This document shows positions 44,453 to 54,640 of a stretch of 64,000 bases of DNA, one piece after another (position 1 is the stretch's first letter; each line of letters starts with the position of its first letter). The position numbers were made by a program, and so were the translations under genes. The stretch is from Nilaparvata lugens (lineage: Eukaryota > Arthropoda > Insecta > Hemiptera > Delphacidae). Below the pieces are notes generated by a model. That model searched no databases. It worked only from the letters and a program-made list of their open reading frames with translations, and was not told the DNA's origin. The DNA is taken from positions 41,485,858 through 41,549,857 of the forward strand of contig NC_052508.1 of assembly GCF_014356525.2 (NCBI RefSeq), written 5' to 3'.

Positions 44453-47412
44453 ATGACAAGGCTCAAAAGAGAGTTACTTCTCCTAATCAGACTTCTATTC
44501 ATAAAAATAGATCAGTTTTTGACAAGATTTCTATATTACATCAAAATGTTCAACACCTACCATCACGATTGGAAATGTTGAAAATAAATTTACAGGAGTT
44601 GGAGCCAGAGATACTAGCTATTTCAGAGCATAAAATGTCAAGTGCTGAAACAGAAATACTAAATCTACCAAACTATCTGATAAGTTCACAATTTTCTAGA
44701 CTTAACAGTACTGGGGGTGGGGTCATGATTCTAGTGCACAATAAATTTTTCTCAATATGTAAACGTGTAAATCTACCTGCTATTCAGTCAATAACGACTG
44801 AAAAAGAGTTTGAATGTTGTTTAACTGAGTTTTCACTTGATAATTTTAATTTTGTCCTGGCTTGCTTATATAGAACACCTCAGCATTGTTATTTAGATCC
44901 ATTCTTAGAAAAGTTAGAAATACTTCTTGAAATTCTATGTAAAAAATATAAAAAAGTTATCGTTGCAGGTGACATAAATATCAATGTTCTGGAGAAAAAT
45001 AACACATATAATAAGTTCATGAATGTACTGAAAATGCATAATATGATTTATAAAGTCAATTTCCCTACAAGAATTACTACCACATCTGAAACAGCGATAG
45101 ATAACTTTATTACCAACATAGCTGATGATAGTTTAAAGATATCGGGTATAATCACTCATATCTCGGACCACGATGCGCAGCTGCTCGAGATCCGAGGTAT
45201 GAGTGTGTTCCGCGATAAGCCAATCAGGAAATTTTGTCGTAGATTTGATGACTGCCACTTAGAAGTGTTCTATAGAGAGTTAGCTCATTTAAATTGGATG
45301 GAGGTTTATCAATCACCAGTGGATGAAAAGTACAATGTCTTTATCTCGACTTTTTCACATTATTTTAATATTAATTTTCCAAAAATCCTGAGAACTATGA
45401 AAGAAACTGATAGTAGGAACGGGATAAGTCCAGAGGTCACTGATAAAAAAAGAGAATTATTAGAGTTAGAGAATTTACATAGACAAACAAAAAGAGAAGA
45501 ATTAAAGATTCAAATAAAAATAATAGAAAAGCTCTTAAACTTATGATTGTAAAGAATAAACAAAAATACTTTGATGGGAAAATTTCTAATTCTAAAATAA
45601 GAATAAAGTAACTTGGAAAATTATAAATGCTGAGGTGGGTAAGAATGGGAAGAACAACTCAAATCTAAGTGTAATAAGCGATGGTATACACTCAACGAAT
45701 CCTAGTACTGTGAGCAATATATTTAACGATTTTTTTGTTTCGGCTGTTGATAGGTTTGTTAAACCAGATATTCCCAATGGTTCTAGACCTGTAACTGTAC
45801 AAAATCCACGTTGTTGTCAATCTTCATTGAGGTTTAGATTTGAACCTATTACTGAGTGTCAATTACATAAAATAGTGATGTCATTTGAGAACAAACACTC
45901 TTCTGGGCCAGATGATATCCCAATAACGGTAGTGAAACGAGTTTTACGAGCTATAATCAAGCCATTAACACACATTATAAATTCATCCCTTATAGCAGGT
46001 CAATTTCCTGATAAACTGAAGATAGCTAAAGTTCTTCCAATATTTAAAAAAGGTGACATCAAAGATCCAGGTTGCTACAGACCAATAGCGTTGTTATCAG
46101 TTTTCTCAAAAATCATTGAACGTGTGGTATATATTCAATTAATGAAATACCTAGAAGCAAACCATTTATTGGATAAAGAACAGCATGGTTTCCGCTCAAA
46201 AAAGTCAACAATTACAGCAATGGTGGATTTCATAGATACCATAATAAATACAATAGATAAAGGTGAGAGAATTATTGGCATATTTTTAGATATGACACGT
46301 GCATTTGATAGTGTGTCTCATAATGTTCTTTTGCGCGCATTAGAGGAATTGGGAGTACATGATAAGGAGAGGAAGTGGTTCTCATCTTATTTGATTGGCA
46401 GACAGCAATTTGTTGAAATAGAGCATACTGAGGAGAAAAACAATCATAGTTACAAATACAGTTATCGCTCTAACCTAAGAAGTTTAAAGTATGGTGTCCC
46501 TCAAGGGTCCATTTTGGGTCCCTTACTATTCCTATGTTACATCAAGGGTCTGCCTGATGTGGTTCGAGCACATGCCTCTGTGTGTCTCTATGCAGATGAT
46601 GCTAACATCATATTTTCAGGAAAATCGATTGAGGATGTAGAACTCTCATCTGCTGTAGGCCTGTCCTCTATTAATGAATACCTGAATAGCCGAAATCTCT
46701 TGCTGAACTCAAGTAAGTCTATTGTAGTCCCCTTTTCAACAAGGCAGAACAGGAGTGAATTGTGTCCAAGCGTAGCTATGAATAACACCCTTTTGGATTG
46801 TAAAGATCAAACTAAATTTCTTGGTCTGTTAATAGATAGTAACCTTTCGTGGGAAAATCATGTTGCCAATGTTGTGAAAAAAATATCCCCAGGTCTATAT
46901 GCATTGCGTCAAATGTCCAGTTTATGTAGTATACAAATATTAAAATCTATATACCACTCAGTAGTACATGCACATCTATCATATGGTCTCTGCATATATG
47001 GTAGTACAAGTAAAAGTAACCTTGATAAAATTCTAAAACAGCAAAAACGAGCAATAAGAATTATGCTGAACCTCAATAGAACTGATTCTGTAAAATTAGC
47101 TTTCTCAGACCTGGAAATTTTAACAATATATGGACAATACATATATGATGTTATAGTCTTTTTCAAAAATTTGGTGACACAAACTTGAGAAATAACACTC
47201 ACGGTTATAATACAAGGTTTGGTCGTATAACAGAGAGGCACAGATTAGATCTTTTTACAAAAAAAACCATATACAGAGGTAAGAAGTGTTTTGTAAAGTT
47301 GCCAAGCAGTCTCCAAATATTAGAAGATCCAACAATGTTTGCAAAGTATCTAAGGGAATATCTGGTAAAATTGTCGCTGTATTCGTTTGAAGAGTTTAAC
47401 ATTGATTTTTGA
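44453..47412 (+). pseudogene. LINE-B ORF2, EN and RT (frameshifted)
   Basis: EN: ILHQNVQHL, ILAISEHKM, GGGVMILVHN, GDININ and HISDHDAQL, so the catalytic set is complete; the frame runs at least 44569-45546. Frame changes near 45540 and 45605 separate it from RT (45635-47188). RT has KHSSGPDDIP, RPIALLSVFSKIIERVV, motif A FLDMTRAFDSV, GVPQGSILGPLLF and YADD near 46590. The C-terminus KQQKRAIRIML continues in a third frame to 47412. There is no clear initiator Met; ORF2 probably starts around the ORF1 stop. Only a few indels separate it from an intact gene, so this is a young copy. Confidence 0.85.
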
Positions 47413-47572
47413 CGAAACGTTTTTGTCTATACTAGGCTAGCCTAGTTATTTATATCTATATATATATATATATTTAATCTATTGACACTGTTCCAATGTA
47501 TTTCTTACATCTGATGAATAAAGACTATTTCTATTCTATTCTATTCTTTCTATTCTATTCTATTCTATTCTA
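47413..47572 (+). repeat. LINE-B 3' end with (CTATT)n tail
   Basis: Short 3' UTR including a TA-repeat (47457-47472) and AATAAAG, followed by CTATT pentamers from ~47528 to 47572. The next base belongs to the integrase. Confidence 0.85.
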
Positions 47573-48498
47573 TGTAAAAATTGCCAAGAGAGCAAAACCC
47601 CTACTACGAAGCCTCAAGGTTTCTTATCACCCATCAAGTGTGATAGTAAGCCTTTCTCAAGTATCATGATGGACTACATCGGTCCGTTAGAGAGCTCAAT
47701 GGGCTATTCATACATTCTAACGATTGTTGACTTAACGACCCGATATATTTTAGCTGAACCTTGTAAACACGCCGACGCAAATAATACCACTAATGCTTAT
47801 GGAAATTAATATACCGATTTGGCGTTCCAAAAGAAATTCGATCCGATAGAGGTACACATTTTGTAAATAAAAAAGTCGATGACCTTATGGTTGAGCTTGG
47901 AATCAAACACATATTAGGATCATCAAGTCACCACCAAAGTCAAGGTCTGGCCGAAAGAGCCAACCGGACAATTCAAGAGATGCTAACAGCTTACGTAGCC
48001 GATAATAGGAAATTGTGGGTACAAATGCTGCCGAAAGTTTTATTCGCATACAATACTTCGAAACAATGCTCTTTGAAATATACACCTTTTTTCTTATTGC
48101 ACGGTTTTGAAGCCACTACTCCTTTAGATTTGAAAATCTTTCCCGAAAATGACGACGTCACTTATCATTTAGACGCGAGATTAGCAAATCTTAAAGAAGT
48201 GCGAGAACAGATACCATCAATCTTATCAGATGCACAAGAAAAACAGAAATACTATTACGATAGGAATAGAACAGATTGCATTTTTGAACCAGGAGATTTA
48301 GTTATGGTCCACGATCCTGATGTAAGACAAGGACAGTCTAGGAAATTAGTCAAAAAATATTCAGGCCCATATGAAGCAGTAAAGAAAGTAACAGATGAAG
48401 TCTATGAGATATTTTTTCCGCTACGAGGTACTTATAAAAATGTAGCTTTTCATGTAGATAAATTGAAAAAATATTTCATACGAGATCCCATCAATTAA
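47573..48498 (+). pseudogene. Integrase, core and C-terminal part
   Basis: Resumes with the last Cys of the zinc finger (CKNCQESK), then the DDE core: MMDYIGPLE (first Asp), SDRGTHF (second Asp, ~47845) and LAERANRTIQEML (Glu, 47953-47955). A frameshift near 47805 lies between the first two acidic residues. The C-terminal frame 47887-48498 has FEPGDLVMVHDP and YSGPYEAVKKV, as in Gypsy integrases. Integrase inserts the cDNA; here it is split by LINE-B and shifted, so it is dead. Confidence 0.85.
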
Positions 48499-49324
48499 GT
48501 GTTTATTGTTCTATTGTCTAACTGTATTCTTTATTCCAGCACTTTTCTTTATGCTAGCAATTATACCTCGCTCATCCTAAATCTTTGCCTTTCATTAATT
48601 TAAAAGACAATTGATGAGAAGAAATCGAGATGAAACATTCATGTAATTTATTTATTTTCCAAATCATTGAAAAACAATATCATGCTTACAACTGAATTTT
48701 TAGAGAATTTTGTTTGCGAGATCAGTATTGACTTGTGAAGCGATCAAATCCATTTTCTCACGACTAAATATCGAGATGATTCTCAAATCACAATAGTATG
48801 CAGTTTTCAATCAATCAATTAATTGATTGGATTTCTACTTCGATGAAACAATGAAATATAATTGAGCTCTGATAGACAATTTTACTAGACATTCTAACGA
48901 TGATTCATTATTAAAAGATGTGAATTGTTCTCACGTTTTTGTTTATGAATGAATGCTATTTGAAAATCATCAAATACGATTTATGCTTGAATATTATTTT
49001 CTTGACTCGTATGTAATAAAATGTTTCTCTTTTTCAGAAACGGATGATTCTTGATATAATAATTTATTTATTTATAAGATTATTTATGTGAAAACGTATA
49101 TTTTAATAACAATATTATCTGTATTGATGTTAATGAAATAATCAATTCCAGTAGGTGATTACGATTGGAATATAAGAAATAGCTATTAATTTGACCATTT
49201 ACATAATCTATTTGTAGGGTTTTTGGGGATTTTACTAGTAATTATTGTTTATAAAATTGATATCTTATACGAACTGTTCATTGATAGATTAATAGAGAGT
49301 ACTAACTGATATAATATTTTTAAA
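48499..49324. other. pol-env spacer with possible env splice acceptor
   Basis: AT-rich, no gene. TTTCTCTTTTTCAG at about 49024-49037 is a good 3' splice site and lies ~290 bp before env. This fits errantivirus env expression from a spliced RNA. The donor was not identified. Confidence 0.4.
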
Positions 49325-51143
49325 ATGAATACCATAATACTTTGTTCCTTAGCATTTGTAGAAATATGTTGTACGGTATTGTCTCAAGAAATTTCTCTTT
49401 TTCACGGAGCTCTATTTAAAGAAATTCACAATGTAGTATTTTACGAGTCCACAGTTCCAATAACATTCAGTATTACTAGGTCAAATCCTTTATTTGTTAT
49501 GAGGAACCTTCTGAGTACTCCTTTAAAAATTAACTCATGTCCTTTCCCTTCCCCATCGGAGTGTGCAGTATTTGATCAGATTCATCGAACGGAGCTGCAA
49601 CTTCTACAACTACAAGACGGCATTTACATTGGCAGCGATGACGACAACACTCCAGCTGAGAGCGAAAATCGACTACCACGCCGCGAACGCTCTATCGACA
49701 CGATCGGGGCGGTCCTAAACTGGTGTTGCGGAGTAGCTACCGACGAAGAATTGGGCGCATACGTGAAAACCGAAACCGACATCACTTCTCATCTCAGTAA
49801 TCTTCAAGACTTCGTTCACGCTGAACATGTCGAATTGATAGAGAACACACGCAAGATGAACGGCATGGCAGAGAACGTGAAGAAAGTATTGAACAACATG
49901 AAGCATGACCTTATTCTTTGGCAAGAATCATTCACCCAACAGAATAAGTTTCAGAAAGGGAATACTACAACCGATGTACTGAAAACACAACTGAGGACTA
50001 CTATTTTCATGTATATGATGACTCTATCTAACAACTACAATGAAATCGACATGAGATGCTACAATCAACAACTTTCTCATCACGTCATTTCAAAAGAAGA
50101 CCTAAACAATCGACTTCAAGAACTCGAAAAGAAAATAAACAAGAGAAACTTCACCATATCAACAAAAGACAACGATAAAATTCGAAACTTGAAACTAACA
50201 TCCTGCAGAAAATCCGACAACGAACTATTGGTTACCCTCAAAATACCAATAAAGAAGAAAAATTCAACTATTTCATTATTCCACCTGCAATCTATCCCAC
50301 TTCATTGGAATGGTCATACCTGCCGTTTGACCTCCCAACATCACCTGATACTTAGAGAAGAAAATAAACTGCAAATCCTGTCAGATGACGAAGAAGACGA
50401 TTGCCAGTTCAAGCAGAAAGGCCTCTGCTTGATTCCGAGGAAAAAGATGACGAACTCCGCCACCCAAGCCACTTGTCTCCACCTTCTAACATCAGAAGCA
50501 GACGTATCGGAGCTACGAGAAGTCTGCAAATTTGATTGTAAAGCAACTGACAATCAAACCCTAATCACTCGCCTACGAGAAGACACCTTCCTATTCCACA
50601 ACACCGGCAAAAAGACGACAATTCGCTGTAAAAACTCAACAACTGAGGTCCAAGCAACAGTCCAGGAACCCTATCACTCCACATCCCTTGCAACTGCGAA
50701 CTTCAAGACGACAACGGCGACGTACTGATAAGCACTCTTATCCTTGCGACTCCCGTTCCCATCCTTCTCCAGCTATTAATAACTTAATTCCTCACATGTG
50801 GACAAATTTATCTAAATTGAGCATCCCAATTTTTAAACATGAGACTCTGCCTCAGTACTTAAACCTTTCAGAAATCTTAAATGAAAATTTGCACTTGAAT
50901 TTTTCAAAATTTGAAGAGCACAACTCATTCTCAGAAGACATTTTCCATCATGTTGAAATGCCAAATAACTTTGATTTGTTAGGGGTGAACAATAAACTGA
51001 TCATTTATATTATTATTGTCTGGCAAACACTGATAACTGTTATATTCTTGTATTTATGTCTTCAAAATTATATTAAGAAGAAAGCAAATCAACTGAGAGT
51101 CCCGAAACGTACTCCAATTGTGGACTACCCACAGGAGCTTTAA
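49325..51143 (+). pseudogene. Env-like glycoprotein (F-protein type), frameshifted
   Basis: First frame 49325-50728: hydrophobic signal peptide (about residues 3-20), ectodomain, a furin-like site RRER around residues 118-121 followed by a fusion-peptide-like IGAVLNWCCGV, then helical Leu-rich and Cys-containing regions. A frameshift around 50690-50728 leads to the second frame 50688-51143, which ends with a transmembrane helix (IIYIIIVWQTLITVIFLYL) and a short basic tail. Signal peptide, cleavage site and membrane anchor match the baculovirus-F-like Env of insect errantiviruses, the fusion protein that can allow cell-to-cell spread. In this copy ectodomain and anchor are in different frames, so no full protein is made. 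The class is inferred from architecture. Confidence 0.7.
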
Positions 51144-51790
51144 GAATATATTGTGTTTTAGTAAAGTAGTATGTAATGAAATCATTAAAATAATGGGTTA
51201 GGATATAGGAAACTATGCAAATAATAATTACTTATTCACTATTATTGTATCCATTTACTCTTTTATGCTATCGATTCAAATATTTTCCCAGATTAGAAGA
51301 TAAACTATTTCAATTATTATTATTATTCTTATTTTCAAGGTCCACAATATTATTTTGCTTACTCGAATACTATTCGGACTTGATGTTTAATTTTTGCATT
51401 ATGATTCAATTTTATTACTTTCGTAGATTTTGTAGGTTTAATTTTATTCATCAATATAATTGAAATTTTTTCCATTCAATTCTTATTCAGATATGAATGT
51501 ATTGAATTGTTGATTTGAAGTTGATTGATGTGTTAGGCTAAGTTTGATTTTTATGAATTAGTTCACTATAATGTAATTTATATCACTTGCATTTAGCTTA
51601 TGAATTGGCACTCACATAGATTTAAGGTATTCATTGAAAGTTATGTTACATATAAATATCCAATTAGAATAATATTGTGAATAATAATAATAATTTTAGC
51701 TTGCGGTAATTTTGACTTTACTTTTTGAAATATTATTGAAATGTGTAAAAATTAACTTAGAGAGATGCCGTTTTTCGATAACTTCGGGTC
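51144..51790. other. Non-coding region between env and 3' LTR
   Basis: AT-rich; the frame at 51215-51463 has no supporting motif. Confidence 0.5.
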
Positions 51791-51812
51791 GAAGTTTAGG
51801 GGGACCCGGGGA
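51791..51812 (+). promoter_or_regulatory. Putative polypurine tract
   Basis: GAAGTTTAGGGGGAC with flanking purines immediately precedes the LTR start TGTAAT, the expected place for plus-strand priming. Confidence 0.55.
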
Positions 51813-52418
51813 TGTAATAGAACTACATAATTTTTATTATTTGTCATGAATTTTCACAATGAATAGATAAATTGTTGACGACGGTGAAAATTCATGACAA
51901 GTAAAATTATGGAAAAAATGAGAGGCTCTAGTCAGTCGGTTACGAGGACGGGACCTGGAGCTATCTACAGCAGATAATCGGGCCCGGCTCTACCCTTCTT
52001 TTCCGAGACACCATTTTCCTGGTTCAGTGAGTTCAGTGAGCTAATATTATCAATTTTATTATTATATATTATTCATCTTTTTTATTGAAGGCAAATCCTG
52101 TAATTATTCTATTGTTTGTTTAAAAAGTTTTCTCAATATTATTTTTATTTAAGTTTCCAGTTTCATTTTGAGTTACAATTTGATTAAATCGATTACTTAG
52201 TTCTCCAAAATATAACTGTTTTGTTTATTATTTTAAAATATAGTTCCTTTCTCATGAGTTATAGAGTTAGATCAATTTAACCTCTCGCAAGCCAAGCGAT
52301 TCCCCTATTATAAATTGTTACCATAATGTCTAGGGTTGTTCTCACAACCTTATAATACCATCACAATACCATACATAATATAACCCCAATATATTACGAT
52401 TTTAAATACCCCATTACA
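51813..52418 (+). repeat. Full 3' LTR, ~606 bp
   Basis: Bounded by TGTAAT and ATTACA, a 6-bp inverted repeat with TG...CA ends. Its last 92 bp are repeated at 37935-38026. It contains a 17-bp-arm hairpin near its start and a GC-richer block (51935-52010). Confidence 0.75.
51841..51900. repeat. Hairpin in LTR, 17-bp perfect arms
   Basis: TTGTCATGAATTTTCAC (51841-51857) pairs with GTGAAAATTCATGACAA (51884-51900); loop 26 nt. Confidence 0.9.
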
Positions 52419-54389
52419 GGTATAATCACATTCATTGAATGATTATGTTGAAATTAAATTTCTACGGTGCTTGGGATGTTTAAGAAATTTTCATGTAGAA
52501 CCGGAAAGTGTTTGGAGAATACTGTTTTTTTATTCTTGGAAGGTTTCGTTATTGGTTAAGGTTCCTATTAATCCACCATTGATATGATGGCTTTGACAAC
52601 AAAAGATAGTAATTTATCTGCTGCAACCAAGCATGAATAATTTATTGTAATCAGGCCTCCGAGGAATTATGAAAAACTGTTTCGTTTAGGAGGGATAAAG
52701 TGGATTAGTCACTAGTGAGTAAGTGTGAGCCCCCCCCCCCCCCTTTGCAATGGTTCATATCGAAGGGTGGGTGAATACAAGTTGAAGAAGTGAGTAAAGC
52801 GCGCACACGCACGCACAAGGCTATATTGTGAGTCACGAGCTAGTCAGCCAGTCATTCAATGAGTTTTAAGACTATCATTACACCTCTTTCCCCTACTACA
52901 CATTCTTCATTCCTCGTTCCCCTCCAACATTCTTTTCGCTACAACTCCACAATCTACTCATTTTGTCTCTCTTCTATTATTTCACCACCATTTCCTTCGT
53001 CATCACTTTCTCCACTTCTTCAATGTTGATATTTCCTTCCCTCTTTTTCCTCTCCTTTAACGTTCTTATTCTTCTCACAAAATGTTTTCTTCTGCGGGAT
53101 AATGCCTACTCAATCCTTTTCTTCTTCTTCAACCATTTCTCATCTACTATCACTCATCATCTTCCTACCATACTGCCTCTCCCATTTCTCCAATATCCCA
53201 CTTCTCACCATTCCCCTTCATTCTCACCATTCTCCTCCACCATCATCCTCTCAATCTTTCTAATCCTCACAACTTTCAACTCCTCCCATTTCTCTTTTCT
53301 TTCTTACTCCTCTCTCTGTTGATACTTTTTTGTCTCCAACGTCCTTCTATATTTTATTGTTTTCAACGTCTTGTATCTTTTTTTTAGGAATCACCTCTCG
53401 TCCATTTCACTGTGTACCTTCAGTACGAACCTACTTAATTGATTTGAGATTATTGTGTATTTTGATTGGTATCATTCACTTGTCCTTCTACTTGAATTAT
53501 TATTATCATTTTGATTATTCCTTCATCATCAATCAACTTTCTTTTTTTTCGTTGGTCCATGAGTACTTGAGCCTTTCACTTATTTCTTCACCTATCACCT
53601 ATCACTCCACCATCACACTTTCGATTTCTTTGACTTCAACTTGTTCTCTCCTCTCATTATACTTTATTACTTTGAGGTTGAGTGGTAGAGAGGACTTGAA
53701 AGTTCTAACTTCACCAAATTGAGATTTTTTTTCATTTTCATTATCGTCTCTCACTTTCTATCTCCCTAAATCAATGTCCTAATTGGTCACATATTATATA
53801 GATGCTCCTCGTATTCAGCAACTACACTGACTTAGAAAATATTGGCGTATTATAATATTGTTCCTTATACCTCATTTATCTATGAATCATTCCAAAATCC
53901 CATCACGCTCTGACCTTCCTCATCACTATCGATAAACCTTCTTCTATCCATAATCTACTTTTGCCTATTTTATCCTATTCTTCAACTTCATTTTTCCTTC
54001 ACACTATTTCCTCCGACACAGTCCTTTTCAACACTGCTTCATTTCCTCATCAGCCTTCTGATTCTTCCCCCTTCATAACCTTGACGTCTCCCGTATCCTT
54101 CTCCTACTTCTCATCATCCTACTTCGTATTCTTCCGCTGCAGCCCTGTCCTCCTTTCATCATCCATCATTTTTTCCTTTCTCTTCTCTTCCTCCTCCTCT
54201 TCTTTCCTTTCTTCTCCCACTTCTCCTTCTTCTCCTCCTTTTCCTCCTTCTTCTCCTCCACAACATCTCTATCACTCTTTACTTATTCTTCTATTGCTTC
54301 TCCTCCTTCTCCTCATATGTTTACTCCTCCTCCTCCTCCCAATTCTCCTCCTCATCTTCCCCCTCCTCACACTCCTCCTTGGTCGGCTA
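52419..54389. other. Non-coding; C-run and pyrimidine-rich tract
   Basis: No gene. A 14-C run at 52730-52743 is followed by a CA/CG-rich patch near 52801, then ~1.5 kb rich in TC, CTT and CTCCTT motifs (densest 54180-54370). The long frames here (52963-53322, 53330-53722, 53961-54875) are low-complexity Ser/Leu/Phe translations, not genes. Confidence 0.55.
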
Positions 54390-54640
54390 GCGCAGCCATC
54401 AGCAGCAGCACCCCAAACAGGAAACGGAATGATTAAGGCTTCCCGACTCATTTGCATTCGGTGGGCCTATGACGCCCCTCAGCCCTCAGCCCCCAGTCCT
54501 TCAGCCAGGAAATGCTATACAGGCAGGCAGGCCCTTTTAATGTGCTGGGATAGGGGCGCCGGCCAAAGCATTCCGCTGGCATTAACATCTGAATTGCAGA
54601 AAATAGCCAGATCCCATCCTCATAGCTCAGCTCAACTCTA
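54390..54640. other. GC-rich island, possible conserved regulatory element
   Basis: A sharp-edged block of balanced, non-repetitive, GC-rich sequence after the CTCCTT tract. It contains ATTTGCAT (54450-54457, inverse of the POU octamer), GATTAAGG, CAGGCAGGCAGG and TTTTAATG/CATTAACA homeodomain-like cores. No frame looks coding. I suggest a host cis-regulatory element on composition and motif density only. Confidence 0.3.

Larger units (their letters stand above)
42431..47572 (+). mobile_element. LINE-B, near full-length CR1-group LINE
   Basis: 5.1-kb non-LTR retrotransposon in the integrase finger of the errantivirus-like element, same orientation. 5' UTR 42431-43075, ORF1 with esterase domain, ORF2 with EN and RT, and a CTATT repeat tail. 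No target duplication is visible. The tail pentamer resembles the 8-bp tails of CR1 elements. Confidence 0.85.
37935..52418 (+). mobile_element. Gypsy/errantivirus-like element with env (nested LINE inside)
   Basis: LTR retrotransposon, order LTR-PBS-gag-pol(PR-RT-RNaseH-IN)-env-PPT-LTR, ~9.3 kb without the inserted LINE-B (42431-47572). The two LTRs share the 92 bp at 37935-38026 and 52327-52418 apparently without change, so the insertion is not old. Yet gag, pol and env all carry breaks. An env gene downstream of a Ty3/Gypsy-type pol is the plan of insect errantiviruses. No target duplication can be checked because the 5' LTR is truncated. Confidence 0.85.
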
